Source of the DNA: an uncultured Caryophanales bacterium
GTDB lineage: Bacteria; Bacillota_I; Bacilli_A; RFN20; CAG-288
Assembly: GCA_949287425.1 (NCBI GenBank)
Contig: CASEGJ010000010.1
Span: 1-64,000, forward strand
Direction of reading: 5' to 3'
DNA length: 64,000 nucleotides
Shown: piece by piece, positions 51,693-60,680 of the stretch
How the letters are laid out: each line of letters starts with the position of its first letter
How positions within the stretch are numbered: position 1 is the first letter of the stretch
The notes under the pieces: generated by a model
Seen by the model: only the letters and a program-made list of their open reading frames with translations
The model's database searches: none
What the model was told of the DNA's origin: nothing
Program-made: the position numbers and the translations under genes

Positions 51693-51698
51693 TATAAT
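51693..51698 (+). promoter_or_regulatory. -10 box of glgB
   Basis: TATAAT stands 25 nt before glgB, close to the divergent ackA -35. A weak -35 cannot be fixed with confidence. GGTGGAG before ATG 51724 is the SD. Confidence 0.5.
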
Positions 51699-51723
51699 TG
51701 AAGTATAAAAGGTGGAGTAGTTT

Positions 51724-53655
51724 ATGGATTTAAAATGGTTTGATGACTATCTTATGGGTAATTCACATGATGCTTATAAGCATTTTGGCGCCCATTTTGC
51801 TAAAGATGCTGATGGCAATTCTGGAGTTGAATTTTTAGTTTATGCTCCTAGAGCTAGACAAATCAATGTGTTAGGTGATTTTAACAATTTTTCTATTTAT
51901 GGTTCTTTGATGGAGAAAATTGATTATCGCGGATTGTTTAGATATTTTGCTAAAGGTGCTAAAAATTATCAATCATATAAATTACATATTCAAAAAGCAG
52001 ATGGTCATTGGGTTGAAAAATCTGATCCATTTGCCTTTTTTAATGAACTTAGACCATCGATGTATTCACGCGTCTTTGATTTGAATGACTTTGTTTTTCA
52101 CGATGATGAATTTATGAGTAATCGCGATAGGGGATTTGATAAGCCAATTAGTATATATGAGCTCCATCTTGGTTCCTGGAAAGGCAGAAAAGCAGATGGG
52201 ACTTTCTATTCATATGAAGAAATGGCTGATATGCTAATTCCATATTTGTTAGAAAATGAATTTACTCATATTGAGTTAATGCCAGTAACTCAATATCCTT
52301 ACGATGGTTCTTGGGGCTATCAACCAACAGGTTATTTTTCAATCGATTCTCGTTATGGTAATCCAAAACAACTTATGTCGTTTGTCGATAGAATGCATCA
52401 AGCGGGAATTTCAGTTTTGTTAGATTTCGTTCCTGTTCATTTTGCAACTGATAATTATGGCTTAGGCGATTTTGATGGCTCTAAAGTCTATGAATATGAT
52501 AATGAAAATGAATATTCTCAGTGGGGAACTAAGAACTTCGATTTAGGTAAAGATCCTGTTAGAAGTTTTCTAATTTCTTCAATGTGTTACTTTTTAGAAG
52601 TTTACCATTTTGATGGGGTTAGATTTGATGCAGTTAGCAATATCATTTACTATGATGGAAATTCTTCTAGAGGAACTAATCAAGGTGGTATTGATTTTTT
52701 AAAAAGAGCTAACTGGACTGTCCATGAGTTTTATAAAGGTGCGATAACTATCGCTGAAGATTCTTCTTCATATGGTTTAGTTACTAAAGGCTTTTCAAAT
52801 CAAGGGTTAGGTTTTGACTATAAATGGGATTTAGGTTGGATGAACGACACTTTAAAATATTATAAACTCGATCCTGTTTATAAGCGCTTTAATCATAACT
52901 TAATTACATTTTCTATGATGTATTTTTATTCTGAAAACTTTATCTTGCCGTTATCTCACGATGAAGTTGTTCACATGAAAGGCTCAATTTTGAATAAGAT
53001 GTGGGGAGATCAATATCAAAAATTCGCCCTAGTTAGAAATCTTTACGCCTATCAGTTTGCCCATCCTGGGAAAAAACTTAACTTTATGGGAAATGAATTA
53101 GCTACTTGGGATGAATGGTCTGAAAAGAAGTCGTTGTCTTGGAATTTAACTTCTTTTCCAAGTCACGATTCTGTCAAACGCTTATTTAGAGATTTAAATA
53201 GAGTTTATAAAAACCACAGGTGTATGTATTATCAAGAATATAATCCAGATCATTTTAAATGGATTAAAGTTGATGACGCCGATCAATCTGTCTTTGTTTT
53301 TAAAAGAGAAGTTGAAGATGAAGTCATGTTGTTTGTTTTTAATATGACACCTAATTTTTATCCGGAATTTAGAATTGGTGTACCATATCGAGGTATCTAT
53401 GAAGAAGTTTTAAATACTGATAAAGATGTTTATGGTGGTTCGAATCAATATAATGGTGGAGAAATAATTAGTGATGATACTTTAGCTGATTATTGCTATA
53501 ATTCAATAGTGATTAAATTAGCTAGCTTTGCAGCTTGTTATTTAAAGTTGGTTAAAAAGGTGCCTTATGTCGAGCCTAAAAAGAAGAAAATCACAAAAAA
53601 GAAGGTGGAAAAAGTTACTGCTAAGCAAGTTAAAACTAAGAAAGGTGGAAAATAA
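51724..53655 (+). CDS. glgB: 1,4-alpha-glucan branching enzyme
   Basis: Introduces alpha-1,6 branches into glycogen. An N-terminal CBM48-type domain (about residues 25-110) precedes the GH13 catalytic barrel. The nucleophile is Asp in VRFDAVSN, the acid/base Glu is in TIAEDSS, and the third acidic residue is in LPLSHDEVVH. The C-terminal ~35 residues are lysine-rich and probably disordered. Length 643. glgP follows after 4 nt. The synthase (glgA) and pyrophosphorylase (glgC) genes are not in the window. Confidence 0.95.
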   Translation: MDLKWFDDYLMGNSHDAYKHFGAHFAKDADGNSGVEFLVYAPRARQINVLGDFNNFSIYGSLMEKIDYRGLFRYFAKGAKNYQSYKLHIQKADGHWVEKSDPFAFFNELRPSMYSRVFDLNDFVFHDDEFMSNRDRGFDKPISIYELHLGSWKGRKADGTFYSYEEMADMLIPYLLENEFTHIELMPVTQYPYDGSWGYQPTGYFSIDSRYGNPKQLMSFVDRMHQAGISVLLDFVPVHFATDNYGLGDFDGSKVYEYDNENEYSQWGTKNFDLGKDPVRSFLISSMCYFLEVYHFDGVRFDAVSNIIYYDGNSSRGTNQGGIDFLKRANWTVHEFYKGAITIAEDSSSYGLVTKGFSNQGLGFDYKWDLGWMNDTLKYYKLDPVYKRFNHNLITFSMMYFYSENFILPLSHDEVVHMKGSILNKMWGDQYQKFALVRNLYAYQFAHPGKKLNFMGNELATWDEWSEKKSLSWNLTSFPSHDSVKRLFRDLNRVYKNHRCMYYQEYNPDHFKWIKVDDADQSVFVFKREVEDEVMLFVFNMTPNFYPEFRIGVPYRGIYEEVLNTDKDVYGGSNQYNGGEIISDDTLADYCYNSIVIKLASFAACYLKLVKKVPYVEPKKKKITKKKVEKVTAKQVKTKKGGK

Positions 53656-53659
53656 AAAG

Positions 53660-56077
53660 ATGCTATTTGATAACAAAAAGACATTTATTAAGGAATTTAC
53701 AACACGCGCTCAAGAAAAATTTGCTCATGAGCCTAGTGAAATGGATTCATTAGAAATCTATGATATCTTAGGTGGAATGGTTCGCGACTATATGACTAGT
53801 CAGCAAATGGTATGTAAAAAAGCTATCGTCAAAGAAAACACTAAGCAACTTATATATTTCTCAATGGAATTTTTAGTCGGTAGACTTTTACAAGCTAATA
53901 TGGTTAATTTAGGTATTAACGAAGTTGTTGAAAAAGGTCTAAAGGATTTAAATATCGATTTAGCAAATATAGTTGAACAAGAACCTGATGCTGGTTTAGG
54001 AAATGGTGGCTTAGGTAGATTAGCTGCCTGCTTTATGGATTCAATCGCTTCTAATGGCTTAGTTGGACACGGAAATTGTTTAAGATACGACTATGGTTTC
54101 TTTAGACAAAAAATCAATCAGTATGGCGAACAAGAAGAATATCCAGATAACTGGTTATTAAATGGTTGCGTTTGGGAAATTAGAAAGCCTCAATTAGCGC
54201 AAAAAATTAAATTTTACGGTAGAGAAGAGACATATACCGATGTCGATGGTAATATTAAAAGAAGAACTGCCGATGCTATTAATGTATTAGCTATTCCATG
54301 TGATGTTTCTATCCCTGGTTATAAAAATGGCGTTGTCAACACTTTAAGATTATGGACAGCTGAACCATCTGTCGATGATTTGCCAAAAGGCGTTTCTTTT
54401 GATGATTATCTTCAATTTGTAAGAAACATCACTCATGGTCTTTATCCTGATGATAGAACTGAACAAGGAAAGATGCTTCGTTTACGTCAGCAATATTTCT
54501 TAGTTTCTGCTGGATTACAATCGACTTTGTTTTCTCATTATAAGCAGTTCCATACTTTTGATAATTTATCTGATTTTTACGTTTTCCATTTAAATGATAC
54601 TCATCCTATTTTAGCTATTCCTGAATTGATGAGATTGCTTATGGATGACTATTCATATACATGGGAAAAAGCTTATTCTATTTGTCAAAAATGCTTTGCT
54701 TTTACTAATCATACTATTATGCCAGAAGCTTTGGAAAAATGGCCTACTCAATATATTTCTTCTTTATTCCCACGCGTATATATGATTATTGAAGAAATCA
54801 ATAGAAGATTGTTAATCCAATATCGTGAAAATAATATTCCTCAAGAACAAATCGATAACGATATCATAATTAAAGATGGCATGATTAGAATGTGTCAATT
54901 AGCTATTAATGTCTGCTATTCTGTTAATGGTGTTGCTAAGATACATACTGAAATTTTAAAAGATCAAACTTTTAAAGATCTTTATACTATGTATCCAAAT
55001 AAATTTAATAATAAGACAAATGGAATTTCACATCGTCGTTTCTTATTGGTCGCTAATCCTGAATTAGGTAAATTTATTTCTGACCGCGTATCTGAAAATT
55101 GGGTTTTAGATCCCCAAACTTATTTACCTAAATTGCTCGATTATGTCGATGATGAAAAGTCATTAAAGAAACTTATTGAAATTAAAAAGCACAATAAGCA
55201 AAATCTCGTTAAATTTATCGAGAAGCACAACCATATAACTATCGATTCGAATTCAATTATCGATACACAAATTAAACGTCTTCACGCTTATAAACGTCAG
55301 TTAATGAACATTTTTAGAATTATTTATCTTTCTAAAAAATTAAAATCTGATCCTGATTTTACAATGCAGCCTCACACTTACATTTTTGGCGCTAAAGCTG
55401 CTCCAAGCTACTTATTAGCTAAAAAGATTATTGAATTGATAAATTGCGTTGCTAAGAAAATCAATTCTGATAAAAAATTATCTAAATATATTAAAGTAAT
55501 TTTTATTGAGAATTACGATGTTTCTAAAGCTATGAAAATCATTCCTGCCAGTGATGTTTCTGAACAGATTTCTCTTGCTGGTAAAGAAGCTAGTGGTACA
55601 TCAAATATGAAGTTTATGATGAATGGCGCTTTGACTTTAGGTACTTTAGATGGTGCTAACGTTGAAATTGCTGATTTAGTTGGACAAGAAAATTGCGTTA
55701 TTTTTGGTATGACTGAACCTGAAGTCAATCAATTGAGATATTCTAATTCATATTCTGCTATGGAAATTTATAATAGCGATAGTGAAATTAAAGAAGTTAT
55801 GGATTCATTAATTGATGGAAGCTTTGATCCTGATATAAATAGATTTAGAATGATATTCGATGATATCTATTATAAAGATGAGTTCTTTGTCTTAGCTGAT
55901 TTAAAGAGTTATATTCAAGCATCTTATAAAATTGACGAACTTTATAAAGATAAATTATCATGGGCTAAAAAGTGCTTAATTAATATTGCTAAATCTGGCT
56001 ATTTTAGTTCAGATCGTACTATTGATGAATATAATAAAGACATTTGGCATCTTCAAAAGCTCGATTTATCTAAATAA
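53660..56077 (+). CDS. glgP: Glycogen phosphorylase
   Basis: Releases glucose-1-phosphate from glycogen with PLP. The PLP-lysine motif is in EASGTSNMKFMMNGALTLGT (then LDGANVEI), near residues 639-666. The N-terminal GLGNGGLGRLAACFMDS and the glucan-binding IHTEILK are conserved. ATG 53660 gives 805 residues, the family length; an upstream extension inside glgB is spurious. GGTGG in the end of glgB may serve as SD. It is in an operon with glgB. Confidence 0.95.
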   Translation: MLFDNKKTFIKEFTTRAQEKFAHEPSEMDSLEIYDILGGMVRDYMTSQQMVCKKAIVKENTKQLIYFSMEFLVGRLLQANMVNLGINEVVEKGLKDLNIDLANIVEQEPDAGLGNGGLGRLAACFMDSIASNGLVGHGNCLRYDYGFFRQKINQYGEQEEYPDNWLLNGCVWEIRKPQLAQKIKFYGREETYTDVDGNIKRRTADAINVLAIPCDVSIPGYKNGVVNTLRLWTAEPSVDDLPKGVSFDDYLQFVRNITHGLYPDDRTEQGKMLRLRQQYFLVSAGLQSTLFSHYKQFHTFDNLSDFYVFHLNDTHPILAIPELMRLLMDDYSYTWEKAYSICQKCFAFTNHTIMPEALEKWPTQYISSLFPRVYMIIEEINRRLLIQYRENNIPQEQIDNDIIIKDGMIRMCQLAINVCYSVNGVAKIHTEILKDQTFKDLYTMYPNKFNNKTNGISHRRFLLVANPELGKFISDRVSENWVLDPQTYLPKLLDYVDDEKSLKKLIEIKKHNKQNLVKFIEKHNHITIDSNSIIDTQIKRLHAYKRQLMNIFRIIYLSKKLKSDPDFTMQPHTYIFGAKAAPSYLLAKKIIELINCVAKKINSDKKLSKYIKVIFIENYDVSKAMKIIPASDVSEQISLAGKEASGTSNMKFMMNGALTLGTLDGANVEIADLVGQENCVIFGMTEPEVNQLRYSNSYSAMEIYNSDSEIKEVMDSLIDGSFDPDINRFRMIFDDIYYKDEFFVLADLKSYIQASYKIDELYKDKLSWAKKCLINIAKSGYFSSDRTIDEYNKDIWHLQKLDLSK

Positions 56078-56100
56078 CAGGGTATAATTTATTATCTTTA

Positions 56101-56129
56101 TTGCTAAATTTTAATTCTTGTTATAAAAT
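56101..56129 (+). promoter_or_regulatory. Promoter of tig
   Basis: TTGCTA (56101-56106), spacer 17, TAAAAT (56124-56129), followed by a short leader with SD GGAGGA (56149-56154). Another TATAAT at 56083-56088 lacks a partner -35. Confidence 0.55.
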
Positions 56130-56157
56130 TAAAAAGGTTTTTACTTACGGAGGAATT

Positions 56158-57462
56158 ATGGAAAAAGTATTTAAAAATAACAACGATGGAACACTTAGTG
56201 TAACTTGTACTTATCAAAAGGAAGAATATGCTCCTATTGCTAGTAAAGTACAAATTAATCTTTGCAAAAATGTCACTGTCAAAGGTTTTAGAAAAGGTAA
56301 GGCTCCAATTGAAACTGCTATTAGATATATCAAACCTGAAGATGTTTATAATGGAATGATCAATAAGCTTATAGATAAGGATTTTGCTAGTCTATTAGAT
56401 GGCTATGACGCTTCAACTGTCGCCAATATTCACCCTTCATTAAAAGTAGATTACGATGATAAAAAGAAAGAATATAAATTAGCTTATACTTTCTATTTAT
56501 TACCTACTAGTGAAGTTAAAAAATCCACTGATTTAAAAGTTAAAGCTACTAAGAAAAAAGTTACTGATGAAGAAATAAATAGCAAGATTGACGCTTTGTT
56601 AGTTGATAATGCCGAACTTGTTCCTAGTGAAGATAAAGCTAGCGAAAATGGCGATCATGTCATCATTGATTTTACTGGCTATGTCGATGGCAAAGAATTT
56701 GATGGTGGTTCTGCTAACGATTATGAATTAGTATTAGGTTCTAATTCATTTGTTCCTGGTTTTGAAAGTCAATTAATTGGGATGAAAGAAGATGAAAAGC
56801 GCACTATTGAAGTTACTTTCCCAGAAAATTATGTCGCTTCATTAGCTGGTAAAAAGGCTAAGTTCTCAGTTAAATGTAAAGCTGTTAAAAAGGTAGTTAA
56901 ACCTGAGTTAAATGATGATTTTGCTAGTAGCTTAGATTCTTATAAGGTTAAAACTGTCGAAGAATTAAAAGCTAAGATTAAAGAAGATTTAGGTAAGCAA
57001 CACGAGCAAGAAGCTAGAGACGAAAAATTAAATAAAGTCTTACAAGCTATTGCTAAAGATACTAAAGCTATTTATTCTCAACATTATTTAGATGTAATGA
57101 GCAAACAAATTCAAAACAATCAAGTTAATCAAATTAAGCAATATGGTCTCGATTTAGATTCCTATTTGAAATTGATTGGCTTATCTAAAGAACAATTTGA
57201 AACTAATTGCAAGAATCAAGCTGTTCAAGAAGCTAATTCGTTTGCTATTTTGCAAGGTGTTGCTAAAGCTAACAAATTAGAAGTTTCACAAGAAGAATTA
57301 GAAAATTACTTTGGCGGTAAAGAAAAGTTTGATCAACTTATGGATACTGCTAAAAAACAACAAGGTAAAAATCCTAACTTCTCAATTGAAGCTTACCTTG
57401 ATAATGTTAAGCAATCCTTATTAGATCAAAAGGTCAAAAACTTCTTGATTGATAATAACTAA
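56158..57462 (+). CDS. tig: Trigger factor
   Basis: A ribosome-bound chaperone and peptidyl-prolyl isomerase that docks at L23. The N-terminal ribosome-binding segment includes GFRKGKAP (the tail-binding loop, about residues 43-50). The FKBP-type domain (DHVIIDFTGYVDGKEFDGGS) is near residues 160-250, and the helical C-terminal domain follows. Length 434 is typical. I chose ATG 56158 over an upstream TTG because of the SD. The ribosome-contact partner L23 carries a long tail in this organism. Confidence 0.96.
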   Translation: MEKVFKNNNDGTLSVTCTYQKEEYAPIASKVQINLCKNVTVKGFRKGKAPIETAIRYIKPEDVYNGMINKLIDKDFASLLDGYDASTVANIHPSLKVDYDDKKKEYKLAYTFYLLPTSEVKKSTDLKVKATKKKVTDEEINSKIDALLVDNAELVPSEDKASENGDHVIIDFTGYVDGKEFDGGSANDYELVLGSNSFVPGFESQLIGMKEDEKRTIEVTFPENYVASLAGKKAKFSVKCKAVKKVVKPELNDDFASSLDSYKVKTVEELKAKIKEDLGKQHEQEARDEKLNKVLQAIAKDTKAIYSQHYLDVMSKQIQNNQVNQIKQYGLDLDSYLKLIGLSKEQFETNCKNQAVQEANSFAILQGVAKANKLEVSQEELENYFGGKEKFDQLMDTAKKQQGKNPNFSIEAYLDNVKQSLLDQKVKNFLIDNN

Positions 57463-57475
57463 ACGCGATTTGACT

Positions 57476-57505
57476 AAGGTGGGAAAAAATCCCACCTTTA
57501 TTCTT
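57476..57505 (+). terminator. Terminator of tig
   Basis: AAGGTGGGA (57476-57484) pairs with TCCCACCTT (57490-57498) around a 5-nt loop, followed by TATTCTT. Confidence 0.85.
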
Positions 57506-57593
57506 GATGTAAATAACTAGCATTGTTAATAGAAATATAGTAAATTATTTTTTATAGCTTATTTTAAATGATATTAAGTAAGCTAACAGATAA

Positions 57594-57620
57594 TTAGCAA
57601 TCACATCTTGACATTGCTAA
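57594..57620 (+). promoter_or_regulatory. CIRCE-like box 1 (degenerate) overlapping the lon -35
   Basis: TTAGCAATC (57594-57602), 9 nt, CATTGCTAA (57612-57620): 15 of 18 arm positions match the CIRCE consensus TTAGCACTC-N9-GAGTGCTAA. Read as a plain palindrome, AATTAGCAAT (57592-57601) and ATTGCTAATT (57613-57622) are perfect 10-bp arms. It covers the -35 box. Confidence 0.55.
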
Positions 57621-57635
57621 TTTGCTATGTATAAT
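57608..57635 (+). promoter_or_regulatory. Promoter of lon
   Basis: TTGACA (57608-57613), spacer 16, TATAAT (57630-57635), a near-perfect housekeeping promoter. Transcription would start near 57642, inside the second CIRCE box. Confidence 0.85.
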
Positions 57636-57639
57636 ATTA

Positions 57640-57666
57640 TTAGCACTTATTAGCTTTGAGTGCTAA
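57640..57666 (+). promoter_or_regulatory. CIRCE operator (HrcA site) of lon
   Basis: TTAGCACTT (57640-57648), 9 nt, GAGTGCTAA (57658-57666): 17 of 18 arm positions match the consensus bound by the heat-shock repressor HrcA. It covers the start site of the lon promoter, so lon is probably derepressed on heat shock. hrcA itself is not in the window. Confidence 0.9.
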
Positions 57667-57696
57667 TAATTCAATCTAAATAAAGGAGGAATTAAT

Positions 57697-60132
57697 ATGG
57701 ATCAAAATTTCATACTACCTATTTATCCTGATTCTCAAGATGTACCTTTACCATCTATTTCATACAAGATTAGAGTTTATGATAGTTATGGCAAACGTTT
57801 ATTTGATTATTTAAATAACGGCGATCATTTTGTGTTGACTTCCACTAACATGGATTTTGCTTTTAATAATTTATCCGATGCTAATTTAAGTCAAATTTTA
57901 AATACTATTGAACCGGTTGCTACAATCTGTGAAATTGATAAAATTACTAAGAATAAAGCCAGTTATACTATTGAATTTACTGCTGTTGATGCTTGTAGCT
58001 TGCAAGGAATCCGCTTAATGGATGATCAAGCTATTGTTTTAGGTACAGGTAGATTTATTAAATCAGCTACCACTGATAAATTTATGCTGATGCCTTTTAT
58101 TAATGATATAAGAAATAAATACGCTCAAATTAGTAAGAAGATATCTGGTTTTCCTGAGTTTCCAAATGATGATGTTTTTGAAAAATATGAACCTTCTTTC
58201 TATTTAGCTTATTTTTTAAATCTCTCAAGAGAAGTTAAGTTAACCTTACTTAACGAAGTCGATCCTACTAAAAGATTGCAAATTGTCTTGAAAAACATGA
58301 GCCTTTTAGCTAGTGATCCTCAAATTGAAAATACCATTAATGCCAAAGTTGAACGCGCTATTGAAAAGAATCAAAAAGAATTCATTTTGCGTGAAAAAAT
58401 GAAGGCTATTAAAGATGAATTAAAGCCATATGATGGTCCTAGCGATGAAGATAAATATCAAGCAGTTATTGATGATAAAACTGATAAATATCCTCAAAAA
58501 GTCAAAGATAAGGTTAAACAAGAGTTATCAAGAATGCAAGCTATGCCAGCTGGTTCGCAAGAATTTGCTGTAATTAAGACATATCTTGATTTGTTAATTT
58601 CTATGCCATGGAAAAATGCTACTCAAGATAATGAAAATATGGCAGAAGTTAAAAAAGTCCTTGACGATGATCATTATGGACTTGAAAAGCAAAAGGCTAG
58701 AATCAGTGAATATTTAGCTGTTAAATCTTTAACTCATTCTTTAAAAAGCCCTATTTTATGCTTATATGGCCCACCTGGAACCGGTAAAACTTCCTTAGCG
58801 ATTTCTATTGCTAAAGCTTTAGGTAGGAAATTTGTAAAGATTTCTTTAGGTGGTGTTTCTGATGAATCAGAAATTAGAGGCCATAGAAAGACATATGTCG
58901 GTGCTATGCCTGGCAAGATTATTTCTAATTTAAATAAAGTTAAAGTTAATAATCCGGTTATGCTACTTGATGAAATTGATAAGTTGAAAGATGGCGGCTA
59001 TCATGGAGATCCCGCTTCTGCTTTATTAGAAGTTCTCGATCCTGAACAAAACGTCAATTTCCAAGATAATTATCTTGAAGAGACTTTTGATTTGTCCAAT
59101 GTCTTATTTATTTGTACTGCTAATAATATTAGAGATATTCCTGCTCCATTATTAGATAGATTAGAGCTAATTGAATTAAATACTTATACTACAATTGAAA
59201 AGTTCCATATCGCTATGGGGCATTTGATTCCTTTAGAATTAGAAGCTAATGGCCTAAATAAAGAAAACATTACTTTTAAAGATGAAGCTATCTACTATAT
59301 TATTGAAAATTACACTAGAGAAGCTGGTGTTAGAGGCTTAAGAAGATGTATCGGCTCGATTATGAGAAAATTTGCCGTTGAATTTTTAACTGAAGGCAAA
59401 TCTATTTCTGAAGCTCATATCGATATCGGAGTTAAAGAAGTTGAGAAATATTTAGGTAAACCTATATTCGTTCATACTAAATCTGTATTAGCTCCTCAAG
59501 TCGGTGTTGTTAATGGACTTGCCTATACTGACTTTGGTGGGGAAATTTTACAGATTGAAGTTAATTATTACGGCGGTAGTGGTCAGCTTCTTTTAACTGG
59601 TAATTTAGGAAAAGTTATGGAAGAATCTGCTCGTACAGCTTTCTCGTTTGTCAAATCAATTTCCGATAAACTTCACATTAAAGATGATTTTTGGAAAACA
59701 CACGATTTCCATATTCACGCTCCCGAAGGTGCTACTCCTAAAGATGGACCTTCAGCTGGTGTCGCTTTAACTATGGCTATTATGTCTGCTGCTTGCAATA
59801 TTCCTTTAAGAAACGATGTTGGAATGACTGGTGAAGTCGATTTACGCGGTAATTCAATGCAAATTGGTGGCTTAAGAGAAAAATCATTAGCGGCCTTACG
59901 TGAAGGGTTAAAATTAATCCTAGTTCCAAAAGAAAATCACAACGATGTTCTTGAATTACCAGAAGAAGTTAAAAAAGGACTTCAAATTGTTGAAGTTAGC
60001 ACTGCTTTAGAAGTAGTTAAATACTTATTTACAAAAGATCCTTTCGATGAAAACAATTCAAATCAAATCGGCGGGAATGAAAAAATATTAAATATTAACG
60101 ATGATAAACCTAGCGAACAGTCAATTTGTTAA
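57697..60132 (+). CDS. lon: ATP-dependent protease Lon
   Basis: Degrades misfolded and regulatory proteins. An N-terminal substrate domain (about residues 1-200) is followed by a coiled region, an AAA+ module with Walker A GPPGTGKTS (about residues 353-361) and Walker B MLLDEIDKL, and the serine-lysine protease domain. The catalytic Ser is in KDGPSAGVA (about residue 688) and the Lys in LREKSLAALREG. Length 811 is typical. SD AAAGGAGG. The gene overlaps engB by 32 nt. Confidence 0.97.
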   Translation: MDQNFILPIYPDSQDVPLPSISYKIRVYDSYGKRLFDYLNNGDHFVLTSTNMDFAFNNLSDANLSQILNTIEPVATICEIDKITKNKASYTIEFTAVDACSLQGIRLMDDQAIVLGTGRFIKSATTDKFMLMPFINDIRNKYAQISKKISGFPEFPNDDVFEKYEPSFYLAYFLNLSREVKLTLLNEVDPTKRLQIVLKNMSLLASDPQIENTINAKVERAIEKNQKEFILREKMKAIKDELKPYDGPSDEDKYQAVIDDKTDKYPQKVKDKVKQELSRMQAMPAGSQEFAVIKTYLDLLISMPWKNATQDNENMAEVKKVLDDDHYGLEKQKARISEYLAVKSLTHSLKSPILCLYGPPGTGKTSLAISIAKALGRKFVKISLGGVSDESEIRGHRKTYVGAMPGKIISNLNKVKVNNPVMLLDEIDKLKDGGYHGDPASALLEVLDPEQNVNFQDNYLEETFDLSNVLFICTANNIRDIPAPLLDRLELIELNTYTTIEKFHIAMGHLIPLELEANGLNKENITFKDEAIYYIIENYTREAGVRGLRRCIGSIMRKFAVEFLTEGKSISEAHIDIGVKEVEKYLGKPIFVHTKSVLAPQVGVVNGLAYTDFGGEILQIEVNYYGGSGQLLLTGNLGKVMEESARTAFSFVKSISDKLHIKDDFWKTHDFHIHAPEGATPKDGPSAGVALTMAIMSAACNIPLRNDVGMTGEVDLRGNSMQIGGLREKSLAALREGLKLILVPKENHNDVLELPEEVKKGLQIVEVSTALEVVKYLFTKDPFDENNSNQIGGNEKILNINDDKPSEQSIC

Positions 60133-60679
60133 ATCGTGTGCGAGTAAAAAAGACTTTTTAACTGATAAAAAGCAAGTCGTCTTTTTGGGTCGCTCTAATG
60201 TTGGTAAATCTTCTTTAATTAACGCTTTAACTAACAATAAGAAATTGGTTTATGTTTCTTCTACTCCTGGAAGAACTAAACTGATTTCTTATTTTTCTAT
60301 AGGTGAATTAGCATACTTAGTCGATGCACCAGGTTATGGTTATTTTAAAGATGGTTCATTGGATTTTGAAGATATGATTTTGGATTATTTTTCCTTGGGA
60401 CCAAAATATATTAAAAGGGTATATTTATTGCTAGATTCAAGACGAGAATTAACTGACGATGATAAAAAGGCAATAGAATTAATTTCTTCATACGGATTAA
60501 AGATTAGATTTGTCTTTACGAAATTAGATAAATTAAACATGTCTGAGAAAGCAAAATTAATGAAACGAATTGAGGATAATTTCCCAGATATTTCTATTTA
60601 TCTAACTTCTTCAAGTAAAAAAATTGGTTTAGATAAAATAATTAGCGATATAAATGCCGCCATCAAAGAAAGGGATTAA
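60101..60679 (+). CDS. engB: Ribosome biogenesis GTPase EngB/YsxC
   Basis: A GTPase for late 50S assembly. G1 is GRSNVGKSS (about residues 30-38), G3 is DAPGYGY and G4 is TKLDKL. Length 192 is typical. Its ATG lies inside the last codons of lon in another frame (32-nt overlap). The lon-engB neighbourhood is conserved in many Bacillota. Confidence 0.95.
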   Translation: MINLANSQFVKSCASKKDFLTDKKQVVFLGRSNVGKSSLINALTNNKKLVYVSSTPGRTKLISYFSIGELAYLVDAPGYGYFKDGSLDFEDMILDYFSLGPKYIKRVYLLLDSRRELTDDDKKAIELISSYGLKIRFVFTKLDKLNMSEKAKLMKRIEDNFPDISIYLTSSSKKIGLDKIISDINAAIKERD

Positions 60680-60680
60680 T

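Noticed and set aside
56083-56088. TATAAT as promoter of tig
   Set aside because: It has no -35 partner; TTGCTA-17-TAAAAT closer to the gene is better.
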